DNA of 64,000 nucleotides from Phycisphaerales bacterium (GTDB lineage: Bacteria > Planctomycetota > Phycisphaerae > UBA1845 > Fen-1342), in assembly GCA_016710275.1 (NCBI GenBank), contig JADJXS010000001.1, positions 310,001-374,000 of the forward strand, in the 5' to 3' direction. Below the pieces are notes generated by a model, which ran no database searches, had not been told where the DNA came from, and saw only the letters and a list, made by a program, of their open reading frames with translations. Positions 24,916 to 33,641 of the stretch are shown here, piece by piece (position 1 is the first letter of the stretch; each line of letters starts with the position of its first letter). The position numbers were made by a program, and so were the translations under genes.

Positions 24916-26670
24916 GTGAATCGATCCGCCGCCGTCTTTTCGCTCGCGCGCCTCCGCGATGAACTGGCCGCGCTGCGCACACAATTCGGTCCCGCGTCAC
25001 GCCGATCGCGCCGTTCGTTGTTGAACTCGGTCATTCGTGATGCGCGGGGCGCTCAGCCGTCCGAGATCGCAGACTGCCTGCCGGTGCTGCACGAATTGCT
25101 GCTGTTCGCACAGGCGTACCCGGAGGACGCGGCCACCGAACGGCTGGCCGCGCGCGCGCAGGACGCGCTGCTGACGGCGGGGCGGAATGCAATCGCAGCG
25201 CTGCCGGCCGAGAGCGGCCTGCGCGGCGTCGTGAACCGCGCCGAATTTTCCCTCGATCTGTGCGAATGGCTCGGCAATCGCCTGGGAGCGCGGTTTGACG
25301 TGGATTGGCCCCGGCTGGCGGATTCCAGCGCCCTCGAGCAGCTTCTGACGCTTCTCGCGCCGCAGGTCGGCGTCGACGGCGCGATGGATGATTCGCTGGA
25401 CTGCCCCGCCTGGCTCCGCATCGCCCGCGGCGGACGCGCAGGCGGCGATCTGCGCTGGATCATCCGCCGCCTGCGCCAATGCGTCCCCTCGCCCGCGGCG
25501 GCCGACCGGCTCTTCGACGGCCTCTCGCTGCCGGTGTGCTGGACGCTTGATCGCCGCGACTCGCGCAGCGACCTGCGCTTCCCGTCGCGGCCGCTTTTCC
25601 TGCAGCGCGAGCCGATCCTGCGAACCGCCGACCCGCGCGAATGGATGAATCGCCGGCTGCCGCGGCCGCAATCGCTCTCCCGCTCCGCGGCGCGGGAGCT
25701 GATCGCGACGGCGCGGCTCTCGCTGGCGGCGCGGCAGCGCGAAACCGATCCGGTGACGTACGCCGATCAGCGCGACGTCGCCCTGTTCCGGCTCGAGCGC
25801 GGCGTGGACGTGGCGCTCTTCGGCATGACGCCGGAGCGGCGACTGCCGATCGAAACCTATGTCGGGTTCGTGGCAGCGCGAAATCGCGTGCCCTGCGCAT
25901 ACGGCGGAGGATGGGCGTTCCTGCAGCGCTGCGAGATCGGCGTCAACGTCTTCGACACCTTCCGCGGCGGCGAATCCGCGCTGCTCTTCTCGCAGATCCT
26001 GCGCGTCTATCGGCAGTGGTTCGGCGTGCGGCGCTTCGAGGTGGACCCCTATCAATTCGGCCGGGACAACGAGGAAGCCATCGCCAGCGGCGCGTACTGG
26101 TTCTACTACCGGCTCGGCTTTCGATCGGCCGAGACCGCGGCGGCGCGAATGGCCGATCGCGAGGCCGCGCGGCTGGCCGCCTCACGCGACGCGCGGACGC
26201 CCGCCGCTGTGCTGCGCAGGCTGGCGCGCGTCCCGCTGGCGATGCACTGCGACCCGCAGCGCGAAAGCGCCGATCCGGTCCCGCTCGCGTCACTGAGCCT
26301 CGCCGCCACCCGCTGGCTGGCGAAGCGCTACGGCGATGATCTCGAACGCGCCGCCGCCGATTGCACCCGCCGCGTGCAGCGCCTCACCGGCATACGCCTG
26401 AGCGGACCGGCGGCCGGCCTCGCGCCGCTGCTGATGATGATCCCCGATTTCGGAAATTGGCCGACCGCTCAGCGGCGAGCCGCAGCCGCGGCGATTCATG
26501 CGAAGGCTGGCCGCAGCGAACGAACCTACGTCCGAAAACTGCAAGCGCACCCGCGCCTGGCGGCGGCGTGGACGCACCTGGCCCGCAAAGAGCAGCAACG
26601 GGCCGCGAATGTGGGGGAAAGCGGCGAGGACGCTCCCGGCCCCGAAAGAACAGCGACGGGCCGGGGGTGA
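24916..26670 (+). CDS. Unrecognised 584-residue conserved-looking protein
   Basis: I cannot name this family. The protein has no signal peptide or membrane helix. The N-terminal half is helical and Ala/Arg-rich. A dense, protein-like core lies at about residues 300-420: TYVGFVAARNRVPCAYGGGW, IGVNVFDTFRGGESALLFSQ, RFEVDPYQFGRDNEEAIASG and AYWFYYRLGFRSAETAAARM. This looks like a conserved catalytic or binding fold, and I believe similar uncharacterised proteins exist in other bacteria. GTG 24916 is chosen because GAGGG (24905-24909) lies 6 nt before it. The stop is 6 bp from the tRNA-Cys gene, which reads towards it. Confidence 0.75.
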   Translation: MNRSAAVFSLARLRDELAALRTQFGPASRRSRRSLLNSVIRDARGAQPSEIADCLPVLHELLLFAQAYPEDAATERLAARAQDALLTAGRNAIAALPAESGLRGVVNRAEFSLDLCEWLGNRLGARFDVDWPRLADSSALEQLLTLLAPQVGVDGAMDDSLDCPAWLRIARGGRAGGDLRWIIRRLRQCVPSPAAADRLFDGLSLPVCWTLDRRDSRSDLRFPSRPLFLQREPILRTADPREWMNRRLPRPQSLSRSAARELIATARLSLAARQRETDPVTYADQRDVALFRLERGVDVALFGMTPERRLPIETYVGFVAARNRVPCAYGGGWAFLQRCEIGVNVFDTFRGGESALLFSQILRVYRQWFGVRRFEVDPYQFGRDNEEAIASGAYWFYYRLGFRSAETAAARMADREAARLAASRDARTPAAVLRRLARVPLAMHCDPQRESADPVPLASLSLAATRWLAKRYGDDLERAAADCTRRVQRLTGIRLSGPAAGLAPLLMMIPDFGNWPTAQRRAAAAAIHAKAGRSERTYVRKLQAHPRLAAAWTHLARKEQQRAANVGESGEDAPGPERTATGRG

Positions 26671-26676
26671 GGGAGA

Positions 26677-26750
26677 AGGCGGCGGCGGGATTCGAACCCG
26701 CGAATAACGGATTTGCAATCCGTCCCCTTGGGCCACTTGGGTACACCGCC
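26677..26750 (-). tRNA. tRNA-Cys (GCA)
   Basis: Read on the minus strand, the cloverleaf is clear. The acceptor stem GGCGGTG pairs with CGCCGCC. The anticodon stem-loop is ACGGA-TTGCAAA-TCCGT with anticodon GCA, and the T arm is GCGGG-TTCGAAT-CCCGC. The discriminator base is U73 (26677), the known identity base for cysteine tRNA. CCA is not encoded. It lies 6 bp from the stop of the convergent 584-residue gene. Confidence 0.96.
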
Positions 26751-26880
26751 ATGCGAGCCGCGGGCCGGGGATCATATCCCGCCCGCGCGGCCGGGAGCAA
26801 GCCGCGATTCCGCCGATCTGAACCCCGCGCTCGAAGCGATCTGAACCCGCGCCGGCGGCGACCTGAACCCCTCGCCCATA

Positions 26881-27192
26881 GTGGCACCGCCCTTCCGGGC
26901 GGTGCAGTGCATCGGGCAGAAGCCCGATGCCACACGCCCGATGCCACATGTCTGGTGCCACACCGACGCCTTTGCGTCGGCATGCTCTATTGTGGCGGCG
27001 CAACGCTTCAGCCAGTTGGGTGGCGTGCTTTCGCGGTACTCCGCGTAAGCATGTGATCAAAAGGCCGCATTCCGTGGCACCGCCCTTCCGGGCGGTGCAG
27101 TGCATCGGGCAGAAGCCCGATGCCACACGCCCGATGCCACACGCCCGATGCCACACGCCCGATGCCATGCCGACGACTTTACATCGGCATGC
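26881..27192 (+). repeat. Intergenic palindrome block 6 (A, B, C, A, 14-mers, B)
   Basis: Family A at 26881-26933 and 27074-27125, family B at 26962-26984 and 27166-27190, family C at 27023-27053, all in forward form. Between the second A and the last B, a 14-nt unit (GCCCGATGCCACAC) is repeated four times. The block lies between the tRNA-Cys gene and the stop of the cytochrome gene. The tRNA would be transcribed out of this side, so its promoter should lie at about 26751-26880, where I see nothing distinctive. Confidence 0.92.
27115..27170 (+). repeat. 14-nt microsatellite-like repeat, four copies
   Basis: Units start at 27115, 27129, 27143 and 27157. Three read GCCCGATGCCACAC and the last reads GCCCGATGCCATGC, joining directly into the next family B palindrome. 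The unit equals the 3' tail of family A. Confidence 0.93.
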
Positions 27193-27225
27193 TCTCCACC
27201 CACATCAAACCCCCCGCCACGCAAA

Positions 27226-29094
27226 TCACCCGCGCCGCGCCATCCGCGCCAGCAATCCAACCGCCAGCAGCACGCAAGCCCCCCACCCCAGCACGACGGT
27301 GTACGGCTTGAGCGGCAGCCCGACCGCCAGCACCGCCATCGATGCGTCATCGAGCGGCGCATGGTCGCGCATCGCCTCGCTCGCGCTCCCGTCGAGAAAC
27401 CCGCCGATCCGCCCCTCGCGCAGCGCCGCCGTCGGCTCGTGACAATCCCCGCAGCCGCGCGCGCCCAGCGCCTGCGCCGCCGGTCGCACCGAGTGCGCGA
27501 TCGGCCACAGCAGCGCACCGCCCGGCTCCCCCTTCCGCAGCGGCGACTCCGCAAACACTCCGTCGTCCGACAGGCGCACCTCGGCCCCGTCGCGGATGTA
27601 GACGACCGTGCCCCCCGCATCTCTCCCCGCCCCGGCGACCTTCCGCATTTCCGCAAAGAGCACCCGCAGAATCTCCTCGCTCACCGATGCACCGCCCTTG
27701 GACTTCGATCGGGCGACGGCCTGACGCACCGCCTCGATCGGAATCGGCGTCAGCTTTTCCCCCTTGCGAACGGCCCAGAAAGCCGGTCGCAGCAGGCGGT
27801 GCGGCGCCAGCCGCCCGTCGCCATCCGGCGCAAAAACCGGCCCCACGATCAGCGGCAGCTCATCCGCGCGGCGATCCTTCCGCGCAATGCCCAATCCGTG
27901 CGCGAACGAAGTCTGGTAGCCGATCGTCTGCGCCTCCGGCCACGGCCCGCTATGGCAGGCCGTGCAGGTGAGCCGCTCGAAATGGACATTCGGAATCCCG
28001 GCGTGCCCCGGAATCGGCGCTCCAAGCCGGCCCGCGTCGCCCGGATGCCCCGGCGGCGCAATTCCCATCGCATCGGCGTGCGCCTTCGGAATGTGACAAC
28101 CGACGCACGAAAGCGCCGCGGACGCCGCGACGTGATCTTCCGGGATGCCGCGCGTCATGGCGTGGTCGATGCCGTTGCGGTGGCAATCAGTGCAGCGCAT
28201 GCCCGCGGCAAGGTGAACATCCGGCTGCCCGCGCAGCACGTCCTCGCTCCGCAGGTGCGGATGCGACTCACTGTGACAGAACAGGCAGCGGGCATTGGGC
28301 GGAGAACGCACAATATCGAAGAAAACGCGATCATCCGCGTCAAAACGCGCTCGATCGTACACAACCTTCGGCAGCACGCGCTCCGGGTGATCCGGGCTGG
28401 GGCCGGCCAGCGGGTCAAAGTCATCCGGCAGCTTGCGCGCCTGTCCGCGGATCACGCCCAGCCCCAGCGTGGCGGTCGGCGCCCAACGGTGATTCTGATC
28501 GGCAATCTGCCGCGCCGCCTCCGCCGCGTCGTAGGAAGCGTCTGCCGCGTGGCAGGTCATGCAGTCAATCTCAAGCGGGCCGCTGATGGCCCAGCGGGCG
28601 GACTCGCGCGACGCGGCCTGCTCGCGGGCGCTCGGCTCGACGAACCCACCGCCCGGAAGATGCCGCCCGAACTCGCCGAGGAACGCGAACGCACTCATCC
28701 CGACGTCGGCCGGCGAAAAAGCGCCCGGCCACTGCCGTCCGCTGATCGGAAGCTGCGTGCCGCTGACCGCATCCGTCAGAATCCACGGCTGGCCCGGCCG
28801 GCCTGAGGGAGGGCCTGCGCTTCCGGCGGAAAAGTGCCATCCGTGCGAAATCGACGAATAGTCGTGACACTTGCCGCAGGTCGCGCGCGGGGAATAGGGC
28901 GGCGCGTCGGGATCAGTGGGATCGATCGCCCGCCCGTCGTGATCGTAGAGCGTGAGCCGATGCACATACGGTGCATCCGCGCCGCTGCGCAGCGTCCCCG
29001 GCGGCTCGACAGCGGCAGGGGGCGGCGGCTGCGCAAGCGCCGTCGCCGCGAGGCCGGCGCCCAGGAGCATCAGTCGGAAGCCGCGAGGCGACAT
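27226..29094 (-). CDS. Seven-haem c-type cytochrome, membrane-anchored
   Basis: A 622-residue exported electron carrier. A signal peptide (RLMLLGAGLAATALAQ) covers about residues 7-22. Seven CxxCH haem motifs are seen: CGKCH, CMTCH, CLFCH, CTDCH, CVGCH, CTACH and CGDCH (near residues 73, 178, 270, 300, 330, 377 and 549). A C-terminal hydrophobic helix (VVLGWGACVLLAVGLLARMARRG) anchors it with a short basic tail inside. ATG 29094 begins the signal peptide; a longer frame to 29898 is antisense to trpG and is ignored. The haem layout resembles cytochromes of the cyt c554/NrfH-like or tetrathionate-reductase-type groups, but I cannot assign one. No reductase partner is adjacent. Confidence 0.88.
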   Translation of the reverse strand: MSPRGFRLMLLGAGLAATALAQPPPPAAVEPPGTLRSGADAPYVHRLTLYDHDGRAIDPTDPDAPPYSPRATCGKCHDYSSISHGWHFSAGSAGPPSGRPGQPWILTDAVSGTQLPISGRQWPGAFSPADVGMSAFAFLGEFGRHLPGGGFVEPSAREQAASRESARWAISGPLEIDCMTCHAADASYDAAEAARQIADQNHRWAPTATLGLGVIRGQARKLPDDFDPLAGPSPDHPERVLPKVVYDRARFDADDRVFFDIVRSPPNARCLFCHSESHPHLRSEDVLRGQPDVHLAAGMRCTDCHRNGIDHAMTRGIPEDHVAASAALSCVGCHIPKAHADAMGIAPPGHPGDAGRLGAPIPGHAGIPNVHFERLTCTACHSGPWPEAQTIGYQTSFAHGLGIARKDRRADELPLIVGPVFAPDGDGRLAPHRLLRPAFWAVRKGEKLTPIPIEAVRQAVARSKSKGGASVSEEILRVLFAEMRKVAGAGRDAGGTVVYIRDGAEVRLSDDGVFAESPLRKGEPGGALLWPIAHSVRPAAQALGARGCGDCHEPTAALREGRIGGFLDGSASEAMRDHAPLDDASMAVLAVGLPLKPYTVVLGWGACVLLAVGLLARMARRG

Positions 29095-29142
29095 GGCGGC
29101 GAATTGTACCTCCCGCGCCGCGCTTGGCGCCTCCGCAATACA

Positions 29143-29757
29143 ATGACGGCGATGATCGTGCTGATCGATAACTACGACTCGTTCACCTACAACCTCGTGC
29201 AGCGCATCGGGGAGATCGACGCCGCGCTGGAGGTGCGGGTCTTTCGTAATGACGAGATCACCGCCGACGCCGTCCTGGCGATGAACCCCGAGCGGGTCAT
29301 TATCTCCCCCGGCCCCTGCACGCCGCGCGAGGGCGGCGTCAGCAACGACGTGATCCGCGCCTGTGCCGGGCGCATCCCGCTGCTGGGGGTCTGCCTCGGG
29401 CACCAGTGCATCGGCTTCGTCAACGGCGCCGCCATCGTCCGGGCCGGACGCCTGATGCACGGCAAGGCCAGCCTCATCCGCCACGACGGCCGCGGAATTT
29501 TTGCGGGGATGTCCAACCCCTTTCAGGCCACCCGCTACCACTCGCTGCTGATCGACCCGGCCACGCTTGGCCCGGATTTCGAGGTCAGCGCCGTCACGGA
29601 CGACGATCCGTCCGAGATCATGGCCGTCCGCCATCGCAGCCTGCCCATCGACGGCGTGCAGTTCCACCCGGAGAGCTTCCTGACCCTCGAGGGCCACCGG
29701 CTGCTTGCCAATTTCCTCGGAATCCGATACACCGCACCGGCGAGTCAGGGGAATTGA
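29143..29757 (+). CDS. trpG: Anthranilate/aminodeoxychorismate synthase glutamine amidotransferase subunit
   Basis: A 204-residue class I glutamine amidotransferase that supplies ammonia to chorismate for tryptophan or for p-aminobenzoate (folate). It opens with MIVLIDNYDSFTYNLVQRIGE. The oxyanion region is VIISPGPCTPREGG, the catalytic cysteine lies in LLGVCLGHQCIGF, and the His-Glu pair in IDGVQFHPESFLT. Whether it serves TrpE or PabB cannot be told, because no large subunit is present. ATG 29143 is 48 bp from the divergent cytochrome start. The next gene starts 2 nt after its stop. Confidence 0.95.
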   Translation: MTAMIVLIDNYDSFTYNLVQRIGEIDAALEVRVFRNDEITADAVLAMNPERVIISPGPCTPREGGVSNDVIRACAGRIPLLGVCLGHQCIGFVNGAAIVRAGRLMHGKASLIRHDGRGIFAGMSNPFQATRYHSLLIDPATLGPDFEVSAVTDDDPSEIMAVRHRSLPIDGVQFHPESFLTLEGHRLLANFLGIRYTAPASQGN

Positions 29758-29759
29758 CC

Positions 29760-30515
29760 GTGCATCAGGCGCTTGTCCGCACATCCCGGCTTCGTCGCGG
29801 CCTTGCCGGCCGCGTTTCGATTGCGCTGCCGGCGCTGACTGCGCTGCCGGCGGCGATCGCCGCTTCGCCTGCGCCGCGGGCGCGATGGGGCGATTCACGC
29901 GCGCTGCTGGGGTCCATTCTCGCTTCTGCCGCGCTGCTGGCCGTTGCCGGCTGCAGCGCCGGGCACACCGCCGAGCCGTCCGCCGCTCAGGCGCTCCCCG
30001 CCGGTCGGCACGAGCTGCCGGACCTGACGATCCTGGAGCCGAAGATTCCCGCGACGATCGCGGTCGAGGGCGGCGTGCCGCTGGTGACGGCGGTCGGGGC
30101 GCAGGGGCGGCAGGTGGTCGGCGTGGTTGCGCAGCCGATCCCCGCGCCGGAACTTTCGCCAGAAGAGATGAAGCTGCTGGGAATCGACCCCAATCGGCGT
30201 TCTTATTTCGAGCAACTGATCGCGCTTCACTCCGCGCCGGACACCCCCGATCGCGGCGTGTATCCCTGGAGCGCGGGCGAAAACTTCGGCTCGGCCGGGC
30301 GGACGGAGCGCTGGCTGAGCGGCCCGCACTCAGCGCCGGTGATGCACGTCGTTCCGTCGGAGCGGCTGCGGAGCGAGGTGGTCCACGCGCCGGTGCGAAC
30401 GTGGCATGTGGGCCTCGACTCCGCCCGCACCTGGCATGTCTATCGCCACTCGGGCGGGGTGCTGACGGCCGAGAACGAAGCCAAGCGCATCTCGACCTAC
30501 ACCAGCCGCCGCTAA
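29760..30515 (+). CDS. Exported or membrane-anchored protein of unknown function
   Basis: A 251-residue protein with a GTG start 2 nt behind the trpG stop, so it is probably co-transcribed. A long N-terminal region holds hydrophobic stretches (SIALPALTALPAAIAAS and LLGSILASAALLAVAGCSAG). The second ends in a lipobox-like AVAGC near residue 65, so a lipoprotein with an unusually long leader is possible. The mature part (LPDLTILEPKIPATIAVEGG, ELSPEEMKLLGIDPNRRSYF, RTWHVYRHSGGVLTAENEAK) has no family I recognise. Confidence 0.6.
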   Translation: MHQALVRTSRLRRGLAGRVSIALPALTALPAAIAASPAPRARWGDSRALLGSILASAALLAVAGCSAGHTAEPSAAQALPAGRHELPDLTILEPKIPATIAVEGGVPLVTAVGAQGRQVVGVVAQPIPAPELSPEEMKLLGIDPNRRSYFEQLIALHSAPDTPDRGVYPWSAGENFGSAGRTERWLSGPHSAPVMHVVPSERLRSEVVHAPVRTWHVGLDSARTWHVYRHSGGVLTAENEAKRISTYTSRR

Positions 30516-30636
30516 GCTAACCCGCACCGCCGACCCGCAATACCGCACCGCCGACCCGCAATTCCACCCCGCACTGCTAACCCGCAATTCCGCACCGTAC
30601 CGCGGGGTGCGTCGGCGTGACGCGTGTTGGGTGCCA

Positions 30637-30776
30637 TACCGACGGCTTTGCGTCGGCATGTCTTCGCCCGCAAGGGCGCATCGTGGCACCGCCCTTCCGG
30701 GCGGTGCAGTGCATCGGGCAGAAGCCCGATGCCACACGCCGGGTGCCATGCTTTCGCGGTACTCCGCGTAAGCATG
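30637..30776 (+). repeat. Intergenic palindrome block 7 (B, A, C)
   Basis: A TTGGGTGCCA linker at 30627-30636, family B at 30637-30660, a GCCCGCAAGGGC hairpin at 30667-30678, family A at 30682-30735 and family C at 30748-30776. All are forward, behind the plus-strand gene. Upstream (30525-30600) there are several copies of an (A/T)ACCGCACCGCCGACCCGCAAT-like short unit. Confidence 0.9.
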
Positions 30777-30911
30777 CGAGCTGCCGGCTGCGCAGACTTT
30801 CCCACACATCTCTCACCGACCCAAGTTTTCAGTTGACCCACAAGGAACGGGAAAGCGAGAAATGAGGTGGACCGTCCGAGGAGACGGATTGCCGGCGACA
30901 GGAAGGGGGAT

Positions 30912-31301
30912 TCACGCCGGGGCGTGGCGCGCCCGTGTCGCGAGGATCAGCGCCACAAGCATGTACACCCAAAGCAATGCGAGCAGCAACGACAAGGGAA
31001 CCACATGTGGCGCATGCGAAACGACCCGGCCGGCGGCCAGGAGACTGACAAACACGATCCACCCTGCCCCAAACAGCACATTGAGGATCCAGGCGACGGA
31101 TTTCCATCGACGCTGACGCACCTTGATCCCAGTGTACAGGCACAGAGCGCAAACCGATGACATCAGGGCGCACCCGATGACCTGGTTCAATTCGTGAACC
31201 CCGATCAACGTTACCGATAGCAGGATGTGGATGCCATAGATGACGCCATACACCAGGTAGGCATTGCCGCATCGACGATGTGCCCTGTCAGCGGGGTTCA
31301 T
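30912..31301 (-). CDS. Small four-helix membrane protein
   Basis: A 129-residue integral membrane protein. Four hydrophobic segments are visible: NAYLVYGVIYGIHILLSVTLIG, LNQVIGCALMSSVCALCLYTG, SVAWILNVLFGAGWIVFVSLL and HVVPLSLLLALLWVYMLVALIL. I chose ATG 31301 (MNPADRAHRRC) because upstream codons lack coding character. GC content is lower than in the neighbours. No family is recognised. It lies between two repeat blocks, with 5-formyl-THF cyclo-ligase further upstream on the same strand. Confidence 0.65.
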   Translation of the reverse strand: MNPADRAHRRCGNAYLVYGVIYGIHILLSVTLIGVHELNQVIGCALMSSVCALCLYTGIKVRQRRWKSVAWILNVLFGAGWIVFVSLLAAGRVVSHAPHVVPLSLLLALLWVYMLVALILATRARHAPA

Positions 31302-31367
31302 ACGGCCGTCGCTCCCAGAGCCTCTTCCTGGTCTCATCGCGGCGGGCAAACAACTCACTCACGCACC

Positions 31368-31487
31368 GTACCGCGAGAGCATGCCGACGCAAAGCCGTCG
31401 CCATGGCACTCAACGCCGCATGATGCCCGACTTGTGGCATCGGGCTTCTGCCCGATGCACTGCACCGCCCGGAAGGGCGGTGCCACA
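31368..31487 (-). repeat. Intergenic palindrome block 8 (reverse C remnant, B, A)
   Basis: A partial reverse family C (CCGTACCGCGAGAGCATGCC at 31367-31386), reverse family B (31380-31406) and reverse family A (31434-31487). All are in minus form and lie just behind the stop of the minus-strand 5-formyl-THF cyclo-ligase gene. Confidence 0.88.
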
Positions 31488-31509
31488 CGGCCCACGACAC
31501 CCGCCCGCG

Positions 31510-32085
31510 TCACGCACTGTCGCAGCGAATCGTGCGTTGCTCCGTCACGATCAGGTTCATCCGCGCGTCATGCGCCTCAAGCGGAACATGCTCGACGATC
31601 TGCGCCTCAAACGCGAATCCGCAGCGAACCGCGCGCAGCCGCGGGTCCGCCAGGAATCGATCGTAGAAGCCCGCCCCGCGCCCAAGCCGTCCCCCCTCTT
31701 CCGACAGAGCCACGCCCGGCACCAGCACAAAATCAATCTCCGCCGCATCGACCGCCGGCGCCACCCGCGGTTCCCGCAATCCGTGCCGCCCGGGCGGGCT
31801 GACGTCGGCGTCCAATGAGCGGATCTCAACCGGCGCCATCGTGCGCGCATTCCAATCCACGCGCGGCAGACACACGCGCCGCCCGTCGGCCAGCGCTGCG
31901 CGTGTGACGCCGTCGGCGTCGATCTCATCCGGCAGCGACAGGAACGCCAGGATGACCCGCGCGTTCTGAAACTCCGGCTGCGCCATCAACCGCGCGCAAG
32001 CGGCCGCGGAGGCCGTGCGGCGCTGTTCGGGCGACAGCGCGGCCACCCGCGCCTTCACCAGCGATCGCAAGTCCGCCTTGGTCAT
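31510..32085 (-). CDS. 5-formyltetrahydrofolate cyclo-ligase
   Basis: A 191-residue enzyme that converts 5-formyl-THF to 5,10-methenyl-THF with ATP hydrolysis. Family blocks are KADLRSLVKARVAALSPEQR, VILAFLSLPDEIDADGVTRA, GRRVCLPRVDW, the central IDFVLVPGVALSEEGGRLGRGAGFYDRFL (ATP/substrate loop) and VPLEAHDARMNLIVTEQ. ATG 32085 is in frame at the family start; a longer frame upstream runs into the kinase gene. It lies 98 bp behind the histidine kinase stop on the same strand. Confidence 0.92.
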   Translation of the reverse strand: MTKADLRSLVKARVAALSPEQRRTASAAACARLMAQPEFQNARVILAFLSLPDEIDADGVTRAALADGRRVCLPRVDWNARTMAPVEIRSLDADVSPPGRHGLREPRVAPAVDAAEIDFVLVPGVALSEEGGRLGRGAGFYDRFLADPRLRAVRCGFAFEAQIVEHVPLEAHDARMNLIVTEQRTIRCDSA

Positions 32086-32183
32086 GATCCCTCGCTCCGC
32101 GGTCGGCGGCCGAAGCCATCGATCCGATGCACCGCCAGCCGCGCTCGCCAGTGCGTTCACAAGCGCGCTCGGCGCAGCGCGTC

Positions 32184-33641
32184 TCACGCCCCGGTTTGCA
32201 CCGCCTCCCGCGGCGCCGGCGGCAGCACGATGTGTGCGATCGTCCCCTCGCCCGCGCGACTGTCCAGCCACAGCCGTCCGCCATGCGCCTCGACGATGCG
32301 ATGCGCCCGCGGCAGCCCCAGGCCGCGCCCGCGGCCGGCCGGCCGGTGCGAGTAGAACGGGTCGAAGGCCCGCTGCTGCACCGCCGTACTCATCCCGCAG
32401 CCGTTGTCGCGCACAAGCAGCTCCAGCGCATCGCCGGCGGCGGTTCGCCGGGCCAGGATCGTCACCCGCGGATCGGGCGAATCCGCCACGGCCAGCAGCG
32501 CGTTTCGCAGCAATTCGCGAAACACGACGCGAAACTGCTCGCGATCCACCGCGACGTCGGGAGTCGCGTCCCGCGCATCCACCCCCAGCAGCAGCGTTCC
32601 GCCCTCGGCCTCCCACTCGCGCCGCGCGTCATCCAGCAGGTCGGCGGTGCGGGTGAGCACCGGCTTCGACGGGCGCGGGCGTGCGAAATCCATCAGTTCG
32701 CTGACGATGCGGCTGCACTCGTGGGCCTTGTTGCTGATGATGCCGAGCGAACGCTGGACTTCCGGGTTCTCCAACTGCTCGGCCAGCATCTGCGCCCGGC
32801 CGGAAATCACCGCCAGCGGGTTGTTCAATTCGTGTCCGGCCCCCGCCGCCAGCTCCGCCATCATGGACAGCGTGCGGGTGCGCAGCACCTCCATCTGCAT
32901 GTGCACGAGCCGCCGGTTGGCGTCGGCCAGGTCGTCTGACAGGCGCCGCGCGGCCGCCTGCGCCGACGCGCGGCCGATCGCCAGGGCCGCGCTGCCGAGA
33001 AATGCGCGCAATTCATCGGCCTCCTGCGACAGCCGGGCGCGCTCGTCGATGGTCGATACGAACGAAAAGCCACCCATCGGCACGTCGTCGTGGGCGATCA
33101 GCACCAGCCACAAATCGCCCTCGCCCAGTTGATCGCGCAGCGGAGCGAGCAATCGCAGCATGCCGCGCGGGGCGCGGATCACGGCCGGTCGCACCAACGC
33201 CCCCACATCCGACAGCCATGCGGCCAGCCCCTCCTCATCCGGCCCGAGCGGCAGCTCCGCGCCGGCGCCATCCGCGCCGCGCACGGCGACGAGCAGTTGC
33301 CCGTCCGGGCGCAGCGCGAAGGCCCCCACTCGTCCGCGCTGAAAGGCCGCCAACCCCGCGTTGGCGAGGGCCTGAAGCACCGCCGGCAATTCCGCCTGCG
33401 GCTCCAGTTCCGCGTCGCAGCGCGCTTGCGCCCGGAAGTAGCGCTCGGCCGCCGCCAGTCGGCGGTTGCGCTCGTGCAGCTCCTCGTTGAGCCGCGCCAG
33501 CTCGGCATTCGCCTGCGAGAGCGACTCGAAGTAGAGCGCCTGCGGCGTCTCACGGTCCAATTGCAGCAGCGCGGCCTGCTCCGAGACGGCCGTCACGAGT
33601 CCGGCCGCCACCGCCGACAGCTTGCCGCTTTCGACGCCCAA
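32184..33641 (-). CDS. Histidine kinase (C-terminal part of a probable HDOD-kinase fusion)
   Basis: This frame has no good start: the TTG at 33641 lies inside conserved sequence, and coding character continues upstream in the same frame (IGYSGNHLFFDSSADLARRL). A coiled-coil stretch (SQANAELARLNEELHERNRRL) is followed by a GAF-like region and the kinase core. The phosphoacceptor His lies in AAGAGHELNNPLAVISGRAQ near residue 270, the N box is ELLRNALLAV, G1 is VRDNGCGM and G2 is GRGRGLGLPRAHRIVEAHGG. The pair probably formed one protein with the HDOD gene upstream, which runs into it in another frame. Confidence 0.85.
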   Translation of the reverse strand: MGVESGKLSAVAAGLVTAVSEQAALLQLDRETPQALYFESLSQANAELARLNEELHERNRRLAAAERYFRAQARCDAELEPQAELPAVLQALANAGLAAFQRGRVGAFALRPDGQLLVAVRGADGAGAELPLGPDEEGLAAWLSDVGALVRPAVIRAPRGMLRLLAPLRDQLGEGDLWLVLIAHDDVPMGGFSFVSTIDERARLSQEADELRAFLGSAALAIGRASAQAAARRLSDDLADANRRLVHMQMEVLRTRTLSMMAELAAGAGHELNNPLAVISGRAQMLAEQLENPEVQRSLGIISNKAHECSRIVSELMDFARPRPSKPVLTRTADLLDDARREWEAEGGTLLLGVDARDATPDVAVDREQFRVVFRELLRNALLAVADSPDPRVTILARRTAAGDALELLVRDNGCGMSTAVQQRAFDPFYSHRPAGRGRGLGLPRAHRIVEAHGGRLWLDSRAGEGTIAHIVLPPAPREAVQTGA

